Positions 6,250-12,550 of a stretch of DNA of 15,933 bases are shown here, piece by piece. The translations under genes were made by a program, and so were the position numbers. The notes below the pieces were generated by a model. The model was not told the DNA's origin and made no database searches. It saw only the letters and a list, made by a program, of their open reading frames with translations. Source of the DNA: Baffinella frigidus (taxonomy: Eukaryota; Cryptophyceae; Cryptomonadales; Baffinellaceae); the NCBI GenBank assembly GCA_026770585.1, contig MU648032.1, positions 7,531 to 23,463 of the forward strand, given 5' to 3'. Numbering within the stretch: position 1 is the stretch's first letter; every line of letters starts with the position of its first letter.

Positions 6250-6398
6250 TAACGTCCTGAAAATGGGGTAGTTAGGCCTACGGCATTGCCTAGGACCTCC
6301 TACCGTAGGCCGAGGGATCCTAGGACCAAAAGTCTCGGCCTACGGTAGGAGGTCCTAGGCAATGCCGTAGGCCTAAGGACCCCATTTTCAGGCCGTTA
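6250..6398. mobile_element. MITE B, near-perfect hairpin, TIR TAACGKCCTGAAAATGGGG
   Basis: Arms of about 65 bp with only a few mismatches surround a spacer of about 19 bp. The arms hold GGCCTACGGCATTGCCTAGG and CCTACCGTAGGCCGAG, so the shared palindrome appears at 6299-6309 and 6339-6349. Flanks are ggc and ccc, with no clear duplication. Transcription from either side would give a nearly fully paired RNA. Confidence 0.9.
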
Positions 6399-6412
6399 CC
6401 CTATTAGGTTCT

Positions 6413-6543
6413 CACGAAATCCCTTCGTAGCCCGCTGTGTGGGGAAGGTGTAAAGGGACCTGTTGGTGGCAAGGGTTGCTTGGAACACAGCGTCATCCCA
6501 GGATGAATAGTCGGCAGGCTTCCTTGCGGTAGGGCTCGAGATA
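6413..6543. repeat. About 120-bp direct repeat, copy 1
   Basis: It runs from CTCACGAAATCCCTTCGTAG through GACCTGTTGGTGGCAAGGGT and CACAGCGTCATCC to GGTAGGGCTCGAGATACTC. Copy 2 is 6647-6770. The left end contains the right terminus of an E-family MITE (CTTCGTAGCCCGCTGTGTGG), so the duplication includes an E end plus flanking DNA. Confidence 0.8.
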
Positions 6544-6549
6544 CTCTCA

Positions 6550-6676
6550 AATTGAGCGAATTTCCCGCCAGGACAGCCCTAGGAATAATCCTATGTCCCT
6601 ACGGATTGCCTACCGTAGGATCTATGGATTATTCACATATTTGTTACTCACGAAATCCCTGTGTAGCTGTGTGGGG
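6550..6676. mobile_element. E-family MITE E5, left end degraded
   Basis: The right portion CTACGGATTGCCTACCGTAG, GATTATTCAC and ACGAAATCCCTGTGTAG-CTGTGTGG match E1 (8989-9147). The left terminal repeat is not recognisable. It lies inside the duplicated region 6413-6770. Confidence 0.65.
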
Positions 6677-6793
6677 AGGGGACCTGTTGGTGGCGAGGGT
6701 TGCTTGGAACACAGCGTCATCCAAGGATGAATAGTCGTCAGGCCTCCTCGCGGTAGGGCTCGACATACTCCTCACGCTTCTCAGGTTCCTGCT
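6647..6793. repeat. About 120-bp direct repeat, copy 2
   Basis: It matches 6413-6543 from CTCACGAAATCCCT to CGGTAGGGCTCGACATACTC. The tail (GGTAGGGCTCGACATACTCC then TTCTCAGGTTCCTGC) recurs at 6940-6977, 7136-7174 and 7432-7472, each next to a minisatellite block. Confidence 0.8.
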
Positions 6794-7400
6794 TACAGCA
6801 ACACCAGTGTAAAGCAACACCAGTGTAAAGCAACATCCTTGTCAAGCAACACCAGTGTGAGGCAACACCAGTGTAAAGAAATGCCCTTTAGTGTAAAGCA
6901 ACAAGTTGTTTTACAGTAGCAATCGGTAGCGCAAGAAGGTAGGGCTGGGCATACTCCTCGCGCTTTTCAGGGTCCTGTGTCGGATTGGGGTTTAGGGTTT
7001 AGGGTTGAGGGTTTAGGGTTTGGGGTTTAGGGTTTAGCCTGATGCGTCCGAGAAACGGCGTAAGTGTCAGGTGTAAAGCAACACCCTTGAGTGTAAGGCA
7101 ACACGTTTTGTGCAGTAACAATATGTAGCGCAAGAAGGTGGGGCTCGACATGCTCCTCATGCTTTTCAGGTTCCTGCGTACAGCAACACCAGTGTAAAGC
7201 AACACCAGTGTGAAGTAACACCAGTGGAAAGCAACAACAGTGTGAAGTAACGCCAGTGTAAAGCAACACCAGTGTAAAGCAACACCAGTGTGAGGCAACA
7301 CCAGTGTAAAGAAATGCCCTTTAGTGTAAAGCAACATCCTTGTGAAGCAACACCAGTGTGAGGCAACACCAGTGTAAAGAAATACTCTTTAGTGTAACTC
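6793..7400. repeat. 16-bp minisatellite (CAACACCAGTGTAAAG) in higher-order blocks
   Basis: The unit and its variants (GTGTGAAG, GTGTGAGG, ATCCTTGT, ATGCCCTTT) fill 6796-6905 and 7178-7400. A short stretch lies at 7066-7100. Blocks alternate with the spacer GTAGCGCAAGAAGGT and GGGCTSGRCATRCTCCTC. Two spacer copies are followed by telomere-like DNA starting GTCGGATTGGGGTTTAGGG. The repeat has no unique spacers, so it is not a CRISPR array. Leucine- and cysteine-rich frames on the minus strand are repeat products. Confidence 0.9.
6985..7040 (+). repeat. Short telomere-like tract after a minisatellite spacer
   Basis: GGGGTTTAGGGTTTAGGG with variants follows TGTCGGATT. The same junction recurs at 7474-7502, so the tract was amplified with the minisatellite block. 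Confidence 0.85.
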
Positions 7401-7599
7401 GCTTCGTACAGTAACAATCGGTAGCGCAAGAAGGTAGGGCTCGACATACTCCTCCCGCTTCTCAGGTTCCTGCGTCGGATTGGGGTTTAGGGTTCAGGGT
7501 CAGGTTTTTGTCGGCCGCTGTCTGTTTGTCTGCCTCGCTGTCGAGGACAAGTGGGGTCTATGGGTTATTTACGTATGGGCTATTCACGAAATCCCCTTG

Positions 7600-7768
7600 T
7601 ATCCCGGACACGAACAAACCAGGACAAGAACGGCCTGATGCAGAAGGTGTCACCTTCAGTAGTGCAGCAGCTCCTGAAGTGATCTGCAGGACTTTTAAAA
7701 AGATCTGCAAGATCAACACCAGTGTAAACGAGATACAAATCTCCAAGATCAAAAACGGGAAGGTGTAG
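7600..7768. mobile_element. L-related fragment split by an 81-bp segment
   Basis: AACAAACCAGGACAAGAACG and GCCTGATGCAGAAGGTGT (to 7650), then GATACAAATCTCCAAGATC (from 7732), match the interior and right arm of L (7865-7945), where they are contiguous. The 81 bp between (7651-7731) end in CAACACCAGTGTAAACGA, which resembles the 16-bp minisatellite unit. No terminal inverted repeat is evident on the 81-bp segment. Confidence 0.65.
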
Positions 7769-7785
7769 GGCTGGGGGACATCTTG

Positions 7786-7965
7786 CAGCTGTGTCTCAGT
7801 CTGATTTGTCATTTTTGATCTTGCAGATCTGTATCTTGTCCTGGACAACCCGAGTGAGGAGACTACCAGGACAAGAACAAACGAGGACAAAAACCGCCTG
7901 ATGCAGAAGGTGTAGATACAAATCTCCAAGATCCAAAACGACAAAATCAGACCGAGACACAGCTG
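7786..7965. mobile_element. MITE L, TIR CAGCTGTGTCTCRGTCTGAT
   Basis: Inverted arms of about 50 bp start with CAGCTGTGTCTC, pass TTTGTC and GATCTTG, and end near CAGATCTGTATC. The interior includes GGACAACCCGAGTGAG, also seen at the K-family right end (CAACCCGAGTGAGACC). The terminal bases resemble K (AGCTCTGTCTCAGTCTATTTG), so L and K are probably related. No target duplication is obvious. Confidence 0.85.
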
Positions 7966-8193
7966 AGGTGTCCATCAGCCTTCACAGAAAGACTAAATCA
8001 CTCCCCTCCTTCTACTTTCTGGTCCTAGCTCGCCGGAATCCGGCGAGATTGTACCAAACCGATTTGGGATTTGTCCCTGCTGTCAGGGCTGGTGGGCTGC
8101 GAGGACGGGAATGGCGAGTTTTATGAAGTTGATAAACCGACGGCACACGCTAGGGGGAGAGATGATCGAGACGTAGGGCTCTCACGCCCGTAA
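7966..8193. other. Gene-free interval
   Basis: It contains the small palindrome TCGCCGGAATCCGGCGA (8031-8047). It also contains CAGGGCTGGTGGGCTGCGA, which echoes the module at 9645-9665. I see no gene. Confidence 0.45.
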
Positions 8194-8371
8194 CCACCCC
8201 TCAAGGGGTGGATCGTTCTCAGGACCTGTGAGGGCTGGTGCGTTTTTATGGAGCCCCCGGGGGGGACGTGACCACCAAAAAGCCTCCCAAGGCAAAACTG
8301 TATGAACCGCGCCAGACCCGTCCAAACCGCTCATCAGAATCGTTCTCAGGACCTGTGAGGGCTGGTGCGTT
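8194..8371. repeat. Hairpin and 33-bp direct repeat
   Basis: CCACCCC-TCAA-GGGGTGG forms a 7-bp stem at 8194-8211. ATCGTTCTCAGGACCTGTGA followed by GGGCTGGTGCGTT occurs exactly at 8212-8244 and 8339-8371. GAGGGCTGGTG also appears in the 145-bp module. Confidence 0.75.
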
Positions 8372-8387
8372 GCAAGGACCTTCCAAA

Positions 8388-8471
8388 ACAAAGAAAAATT
8401 AAAAGTCGTAGGAGCCCCCCTACCTACCGTAGGCAATCCGTAGGCTCTGAGTGCCTCGCTGGCGTTAGCTT
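8388..8471. mobile_element. MITE A3, 5'-truncated half element
   Basis: It starts near the centre of the A element (AAAAGTCGTAGGAGCCCCCC). It continues through CCTACCGTAGGCAATCCGTA to the terminal repeat CGCTGGCGTTAGCTT. The long arm (CTCTGAGTGCCTCGC) faces the right flank TGTGGCATTACC. In A2 the same flank is joined to the short arm, so the element is flipped relative to its flank. Confidence 0.8.
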
Positions 8472-8535
8472 GTGGCATTACCTAGTCGACTTGAGCCGTG
8501 ATGGCGAGCCTGCCGGCGACATGGCACTGCAGGGA
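8472..8535 (+). repeat. Dispersed repeat Q, copy 1
   Basis: TGTGGCATTACCTRGTCGAC, then TTGAGCCGTGATGGCGAG and GCCGGCGACATGGCACTGCA, follow A3. Copies lie at 9463-9515 (after F1) and 9822-9885 (after A2). An inverted partial copy (GTCGCCAGCAGGCTCGCCAT) lies at 8652-8675. Confidence 0.85.
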
Positions 8536-8697
8536 GGAGACGTTAATCCGGGGACATGATTAATTTAAAAGAAAATGATTCCCTATTTGTTCATAGGAGT
8601 TGGACGAAGGTTAATTAGGGCCCTAAGTAAATTTAATTAGGGCCAGCATCAGGTCGCCAGCAGGCTCGCCATCACGCGACGTCCCGCGTCAGGGCTC
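8536..8697. other. AT-rich interval with an inverted partial Q copy
   Basis: TTAATTAGGGCCCTAA and AATTTAATTAGGGCC repeat near 8611-8645. An inverted fragment of repeat Q ends the interval, so Q sequences face each other across about 130 bp. No gene is seen. Confidence 0.5.
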
Positions 8698-8824
8698 ATC
8701 CGGGAACAAGTATTTTTCTTTAAAAAATCTGCACGAAAATTACTACACAAATGCTTCGGGACGTGACCTGTATGTAGAAATTTTCGTTGCCAGAGTCTTA
8801 AAAGAAAAATGCTTGCTCCCGGAT
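8698..8824. mobile_element. MITE M, TIR ATCCGGGARCAAGYATTTTT
   Basis: The ends are inverted copies of ATCCGGGARCAAGYATTTTTC with two differences. An inner inverted pair (ACGAAAATTACTACA / TGTAGAAATTTTCGT) carries the TACTACACAAATGCTT motif also present in MITE D. No target duplication was found. Confidence 0.8.
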
Positions 8825-8834
8825 TAGGTCCTTA

Positions 8835-8865
8835 GCGCGGAACGCTGTGCGGACCAAGGCACGCA
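8835..8865 (+). repeat. 31-bp dispersed repeat, copy 1
   Basis: GCGCGGAACGCTGTGCGGAC followed by CAAGGCACGCA recurs at 10110-10140 with one mismatch. Both copies are followed within about 100 bp by GTGTACACACCACCAC or CTGTACACACCACCAC, so a longer diverged duplication is likely. Confidence 0.8.
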
Positions 8866-8988
8866 TCCCCACACTACGCAGCTTTGTACCCGGGATAATA
8901 GAAAGACGCAGTCGATTTGAGGTGCAGGGTATCGTCACGTGGGCGCTGCTGCGCAGGTGTACACACCACCACTTCAGGGGCTGCACTC

Positions 8989-9147
8989 CACACAGCGGGC
9001 TACGACGGGATTTTCGGCCCAAAATGGGCCGAGTTTCCGTTACCTTATCCGTAGAAACCCCCCTATGCCCCTACGGGTTGCCTACCGTAGGGTCCCAGGT
9101 GTTATCGCTTAGGGATTATTCAAAATCCCCTCGAAGTCCGCTGTGTT
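8989..9147. mobile_element. MITE E1, TIR CACACAGCGGGCTWCGA
   Basis: The ends read CACACAGCGGGCTACGACGG and, inverted, AACACAGCGGACTTCGAGGG. The interior has CGGCCCAAAATGGGCCG and CTACGGGTTGCCTACCGTAG. E2 (14585-14743) is an inverted relative with the same layout (GATTATTCAAAATCCC, AAGCGATAA). E3 and E4 are more diverged members. Confidence 0.88.
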
Positions 9148-9213
9148 GACAGATCGTTCTGCGCGCCGGGATCGGCAGGTTATAAGCTGCAAGGTCTAAA
9201 GGTTTTCAACGAG

Positions 9214-9243
9214 GAGCCCAGATCAAGTGAGGCAGAGCTACGA
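9214..9243. repeat. Solo K-family terminus
   Basis: GAGGAGCCCAGATCAAGTGA followed by GGCAGAGCTA is the inverse of the K3 left end at 11973-12002. No partner end is seen on the other side. Confidence 0.6.
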
Positions 9244-9258
9244 GGTTTTGCGAGGACC

Positions 9259-9458
9259 ACCAGCAACCCGTAGCAGCTTTTACAAGATCCTTGCAGGAAT
9301 CCGGGAACGATTTTTTTTTTGGTTTATTCGTAGGATCCTACGGTAGGAGGCCCTAGGGTCCTCGGAATCGCTGACGGGAATTACGCAGAGATATGTCCGG
9401 TGTAGCTGAAAATTACTACAGTACCCGACCCGGTTAAGAGCTGCAATGGGTTGCTGGT
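9259..9458. mobile_element. MITE F1, TIR ACCAGCAACCCG, 6-bp TSD AGGACC
   Basis: The ends are ACCAGCAACCCGTAGCAGCT and its inverse, giving 200 bp. AGGACC flanks both sides (9253-9258 and 9459-9464). The interior holds GATCCTACGGTAGGAGG and ATATGTCCGGTGTAGCTG. Copy F2 lies inverted at 11348-11549. The element is inserted next to repeat Q. Confidence 0.88.
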
Positions 9459-9462
9459 AGGA

Positions 9463-9515
9463 CCTGGTCGACTTGAGCCGTGATGGCGAGCCAGCCGGCG
9501 ACATGACACTGCAAC
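9463..9515 (+). repeat. Dispersed repeat Q, copy 2
   Basis: CCTGGTCGACTTGAGCCGTG and ATGGCGAGCCAGCCGGCGAC follow F1 directly. This copy lacks the TGTGGCATTA prefix and the adjoining A element found at the other two copies. Confidence 0.85.
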
Positions 9516-9568
9516 GGCCACCAACCCTCACGGGAGGACCACATCGTCGATTTCAAGACCTCGGATTT

Positions 9569-9713
9569 CCCCTACGGAGGGGTCGGATTCGACCCCTCTG
9601 TCCGAAGGAAATGGCTCAAAACCATCGTCGATTTGGTCCGATCGTGAGGGCTGGTGGGCTGCGATCATCTGAAAAGCTAACGCCAGCGAGGTACTCAGAG
9701 CCTACGGATTGCC
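9569..9713 (+). repeat. 145-bp module, inverted partner of 5619-5763
   Basis: It is essentially identical to the reverse complement of 5619-5763. Here the A-family end is part of the complete element A2. This copy is therefore the likely source, and the 5619 copy the truncated derivative. Confidence 0.9.
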
Positions 9714-9821
9714 TACGGTAGGAGCCCCCCTTCTACGACTTTTAAAGACCTTTTTGTTTTCAACGTCGTAGGAGGAGGGGGGGTTCCTACCGTAGGCTAA
9801 GGGGTCCGCTGGCGTTAGCTT
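9674..9821. mobile_element. MITE A2, complete, TIR AAGCTAACGCCAGCG
   Basis: The long arm (GCGAGGTACTCAGAG, CCTACGGATTGCCTACGG) is on the left and the short arm (CCTACCGTAGGCTAAGGGGT) on the right, opposite to A1. The centre reads TCTACGACTTTTAAAGACCT and ACGTCGTAGGAGG. The right flank is repeat Q. Confidence 0.9.
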
Positions 9822-9885
9822 GTGGCATTACCTGGTCGACTTGAGCCGTGATGGCGAGGCTGCCGGCGACACGACACTGCAGAGA
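9822..9885 (+). repeat. Dispersed repeat Q, copy 3
   Basis: TGTGGCATTACCTGGTCGAC, TTGAGCCGTGATGGCGAGGC and TGCCGGCGACACGACACTGC match copy 1 at 8472-8535. Both copies follow an A element. Confidence 0.85.
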
Positions 9886-9959
9886 GGAGACTACTTTAGA
9901 CGTGATGGGGGCCAATCAAAATTTGCCGGCAGGAGGGAGGAGCCGCTCTGCGTCAGATG

Positions 9960-10093
9960 CCTAGCTCTGTCTCAGTCTATTTGGTCTCACCACTCTGGTG
10001 AGCCTGGGCTCTTTTCCGCTCCAAAGTTGACGGATGTGAACCGCAGACCCAGCATGTCAACTAGTCTGTCAACCCGAGTGAGACCGAGCTAGG
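9960..10093. mobile_element. MITE K1, TIR CCTAGCTCKGTCTCASTC
   Basis: CCTAGCTCTGTCTCAGTC at the left is inverted at the right as GAGTGAGACCGAGCTAGG. The inner sequence includes GGTCTCACCACTCTGGTGAG and TTGACGGATGTGAACC. A diverged copy lies at 5929-6063. Related ends are at 11695-11722, 11817 and 11973. Confidence 0.85.
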
Positions 10094-10109
10094 TGCAGTC
10101 TCCGGACCA

Positions 10110-10140
10110 GCGCGGAACGCTGTGCGGACCATGGCACGCA
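10110..10140 (+). repeat. 31-bp dispersed repeat, copy 2
   Basis: It matches 8835-8865 with ATGG in place of AAGG. The DNA after it (CACAGC to CTGTACACACCACCAC) is loosely similar to 8866-8971. Confidence 0.8.
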
Positions 10141-10176
10141 GCAACCCTCCCCAAACAACGCAGTGAACTGTATCGC

Positions 10177-10286
10177 AGTAGCTGTACACACCACCACGAC
10201 AGTTGGTGCTACAGATCATTCTGGAAAAGCAAGTAGCTGTACACGCCACCACGACACTTGGTGCTACAGATCATTCTGGGAAAGCA
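10177..10286 (+). repeat. 55-bp tandem duplication
   Basis: AGTAGCTGTACACRCCACCA, CGACASTTGGTGCTACAGAT and CATTCTGGRAAAGCA occur at 10177-10231 and 10232-10286 with three or four differences. The unit length is not a multiple of three. Confidence 0.9.
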
Positions 10287-10305
10287 AGTGCCCGCTTGCT
10301 CGCAG

Positions 10306-10416
10306 GCGCACTGGGTTGACCTGCTTTCAAGCGAGAAGTACGACTCGGGGTTTGATTCGGCAGAAGCACTGCTGTCGCGTCGGCTGTTCCCATGGCTGAG
10401 GGGGTCGCTCAAATGA
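10306..10416 (+). CDS. Possible terminal exon, unknown protein (37 codons including stop)
   Basis: The frame opens after CTTGCTCGCAG, which fits a 3' splice site. It reads AHWVDLLSSE, KYDSGFDSAEALLSRRLF and PWLRGSLK, then stops at TGA (10414-10416). There is no start codon in this frame between the upstream TAG and here, so it can only be an exon. The composition is protein-like, with balanced acidic and hydrophobic residues and no low-complexity run, unlike most frames in this window. It lies beyond the MITE cluster in DNA that shows no repeat partner. I do not recognise the family. The main alternative is chance: an open run of this length is not unusual. Confidence 0.2.
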   Translation, partial: AHWVDLLSSEKYDSGFDSAEALLSRRLFPWLRGSLK

Positions 10417-10650
10417 CTCTCGCTCTGAGAAGGCAAACGTCCTCGAGTCGGAGCTGTGGAGAACGGGAGTGGCTTGAAGGGAGTCGACGAGAACGCGCGA
10501 TGAACGCGATCAACCATCGCTGATGTGCTGGCACGTGTTCAATAGAACCTGCGCTACCCCTGAAGAGCACGGCAAGAACTTCCCGAAACCCAACGGTTTT
10601 TTTTCCGGTGGTGGACCGTCAAGCTCTGGTTCGCTCTGTTTCCAAGGAAG

Positions 10651-10723
10651 AGGAACCCGGTTGGGGATCCTCAAGGTCGTGCAAGTAAGGAACCCGGTTG
10701 GGGTATCCTCAAGGTCGTGCAAG
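10651..10723 (+). repeat. Tandem duplication of 35/36 bp with a GTAAGG junction
   Basis: AGGAACCCGGTTGGGG-(T)-ATCCTCAAGG-TCGTGCAAG occurs at 10651-10685 and 10688-10723. A 1-bp insertion in copy 2 changes the frame. Copy 1 is followed by TAAGG, making CAAGTAAGG, a good match to a eukaryotic 5' splice site. Copy 2 is followed by CCTTCC. Both copies can read LKVVQ in a plus frame. Confidence 0.85.
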
Positions 10724-11310
10724 CCTTCCTCGCGAGAATGGGGGGGGGCAGAGAGCGCCGCGTCACCTCCGTTGACTGCAGCAAGAGTGATCCCCATCGT
10801 GTTGTCCTCTCGACGCAATGTGGGGTTGTCAGGTGCGGGTTGTTGACGCAGTGGGCGCCACGCCTGCTTCTTATCCTCTCAACACTCGCGGGGGCGCGAG
10901 GGGCGTGGAGGGAGGGCGCCACGCAGAGCACGATGGGGTTCGTTCTGGGCTCGGGGAAGGGCGTGCTTAGGGGCGGGGGGGGAGGCCGCGCGCGGGGGAA
11001 CGGGGGGATCCAGGGGGCTACGTGTTGCACTTCCCCCCCACTCGAGGATTCGAAAACGTCTCAGACCCCCGCGGAGATAGAGGCGCATCGGCGCTGGAAG
11101 GAGGGGAATCGGCAAGCGATCAAGGAGAGCTGCCCGGATCCGCTTCTACGCCATCAGGCGATGGTTTCAGGTACAGCTGTACCCACCTATGTGCACGGCG
11201 GGCGCTCGCGTGAGCCTTCCCCTTCTCCCACGGCCGATCCCGCGCCTGCTGCCGCGCCCGCGCCCGCGAGGAGCAGCAGCCGGTTTGGCACTAGCATTAT
11301 TTTATTTTAG
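10717..11310 (+). CDS. Hypothetical 197-codon open frame, unknown function
   Basis: This is the longest plus-strand frame that is not built from a repeat I could identify. It starts with ATG-less upstream reading LKVVQAFLARM and a first Met codon inside that duplicated stretch (as MQAFLARM on the annotated start). It contains a hydrophobic segment WAPRLLLILSTLAG near residues 46-59, a Gly/Arg-rich stretch near 75-95, and a polar region TPAEIEAHRRWKEGNRQAIK near 117-136. A low-complexity Pro/Ala tail (PTADPAPAAAPAPARSSS) precedes the stop. The local G+C is clearly higher than in the flanking MITE regions. No domain is recognised. High G+C lengthens chance frames, and introns could interrupt it, so the start and the frame are uncertain. 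Confidence 0.25.
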   Translation: MQAFLARMGGGRERRVTSVDCSKSDPHRVVLSTQCGVVRCGLLTQWAPRLLLILSTLAGARGAWREGATQSTMGFVLGSGKGVLRGGGGGRARGNGGIQGATCCTSPPLEDSKTSQTPAEIEAHRRWKEGNRQAIKESCPDPLLRHQAMVSGTAVPTYVHGGRSREPSPSPTADPAPAAAPAPARSSSRFGTSIILF

Positions 11311-11347
11311 AGGCTCTACATTGGCATAGTCCGTTGGATTCCTCTCC

Positions 11348-11549
11348 ACCAGCAACCCGTTGCAGCTTATAGCCGGGTCGGGTACTGTTGTTAATTTCAG
11401 CTAAACCGGACGTATCTGTCCGTATCTCCCGTCAGCAATTTTGATGCCCCTAGGGCCTCCTATTGTAGGATCCTACGAATAAACCAAAAAAAACGATTCG
11501 TTTCCGGGTTCTTGTCAGGATCCGGTAAAAGCTGTAACGGGTTGCTGGT
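11348..11549. mobile_element. MITE F2, inverted relative to F1
   Basis: The ends are ACCAGCAACCCGTTGCAGCT and its inverse. The interior is the reverse complement of F1: TTTCAGCTAAACCGGACGTA, CCCGTCAGC, CCTAGGGCCTCC, TATTGTAGGATCCTACGAAT, AACCAAAAAAAACG. The shared palindrome is decayed here (CCTATTGTAGG). No target duplication is visible. Confidence 0.88.
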
Positions 11550-11722
11550 AGCTGCCCGGCCGGAGATGTTCGCAGCGGTTTCAGCGTTTCGTCCACACAT
11601 TCACGAGTGTCCCTCCCTCCCAGATTCGGTGGCGCAGCGGCGTGCGACGATGACCTCAGGCAGCTTCTGCCCGGGGTATGCCCCCCGCCTGTTTCAGAGC
11701 AAATAGACTGAGACAGAGCTAG
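11550..11722. other. Gene-free interval ending in a K-family terminus
   Basis: The only recognisable feature is GAGCAAATAGACTGAGACAG followed by AGCTAGGG at 11697-11724, the inverse of the K1 left end. A matching left end was not found upstream, so this may be a solo terminus. Confidence 0.5.
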
Positions 11723-11778
11723 GGTGCGGGGCCATGGGGGCGGCTTCAACACGCCGCAGTTCCCCATGACCCCACACC
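11723..11778. other. Compound hairpin
   Basis: GGTGCGGGGCCATGGGG (11723-11739) pairs with CCCCATGACCCCACACC (11762-11778) with two wobble or mismatch positions. Inside, GCGGC pairs with GCCGC around TTCAACAC. The structure directly follows a K-family end, so it may be part of a degraded element or a structured RNA. I see no promoter or terminator signature. Confidence 0.6.
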
Positions 11779-11816
11779 ATGGATATCGATGGTTCCCATC
11801 TCTAGCCTCCGATGCC

Positions 11817-11882
11817 TAGCTCTGCCTCAGTTAATCCGGGCTCCTCGTTAAATACATTTAGATGCTCTTTGTACTGGAGACT
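11817..11882 (+). mobile_element. K-family fragment K2 (left part only)
   Basis: TAGCTCTGCCTCAGTTAATC, CGGGCTCCTCGTTAAATACA and TTTAGATGCTCTTTGTACTG match the left 65 bp of K3. The rest diverges into DNA containing GGTATGCCCCTG and GGGACATACCCCGCAGGG. Confidence 0.7.
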
Positions 11883-11972
11883 ACGCGGGAGAGTTGAATG
11901 CCATTTCAGGGGAGGGACATACCCCGCAGGGGTATGCCCCTGCCCGCTTCTCGCGAGTCCCACCAGACTTCC

Positions 11973-12230
11973 TAGCTCTGCCTCACTTAATCTGGGCTCC
12001 TCATTAAATACATTTAGATGCTGTTTCCACTGGAGCGTTTTAACGGGTTCCTGGTCTGATCATATTTGATGCGGCGCCCAGATTAACAAATATGTATTTA
12101 GATCAGGACTCCGTGAGTCCCACCAGGAGGTGTCATAGCCAAGCTGGCCCTTGCAGAGACGATAGGACGTAACCCGTTTTCGCTGCAGGCATTGTTTTAT
12201 AGCGAGCCCATTTTTACTCAGACAGAGCTA
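11973..12230. mobile_element. K-family MITE K3, TIR TAGCTCTGYCTSA
   Basis: The left TAGCTCTGCCTCACTTAATC-TGGGCTC is inverted at the right as GAGCCCATTTTTACTCAGAC-AGAGCTA. Inside, CCCAGATTAA and TGTATTTAGATCAGGA form a second inverted set with the left arm. Its right end abuts H2 with no gap. Confidence 0.7.
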
Positions 12231-12379
12231 AATTTAATTTCGGAACAAGACAGAATCTGTCCTGCTATCTTAGGCTTCCGACGCCGAAGATAAGGGTGTA
12301 TATGCTATTTTAGGCATACAATGATGCTATCTTACGCCTTTTTATGTGGACAGATTCTGGTATGTTCCGAGATGAAATT
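12231..12379. mobile_element. MITE H2, complete, TIR AATTTMATYTCGGAACA
   Basis: Left AATTTAATTTCGGAACA and right (inverted) AATTTCATCTCGGAACA bound 149 bp. Inner arms share CAGAATCTGTCC. The interior matches H1, giving the uninterrupted form of the site where MITE I sits in H1. Confidence 0.85.
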
Positions 12380-12407
12380 GCTTGCGGGGAGGTGACGCGC
12401 CCTCCGT

Positions 12408-12468
12408 GACCCCTAAAACTAAACCCCAAAACCTACACCGTAACTTCTAACCCCTAACCCCTGACCCC
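12408..12468 (-). repeat. C-rich telomere-like tract
   Basis: ACCCCTAAAACTAAACCCC, CCCCTAACCCCTGACCCCC and related units repeat with a period of about 7. Confidence 0.8.
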
Positions 12469-12550
12469 CAAGGTGCTGGCTGCCCACCGACTCCACTCGC
12501 CTTCGAAAAACCACCGCCTCTCTCTGCATCTGCGAACCAACCCTTCCGAA

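Noticed and set aside
6793-7400. CRISPR-like array
   Set aside because: The units are contiguous 16-bp variants with no unique spacers of even length, and the setting is eukaryotic.
7166-7447. Leu/Cys/His-rich minus-strand frames that look like membrane peptides
   Set aside because: They translate the 16-bp minisatellite, and the pattern follows the DNA repeat.
11812-12069. Plus-strand frame with repeated PSSAS and GSSLNTFRC peptides
   Set aside because: Both peptide copies are the K-family terminal sequence read in one frame.
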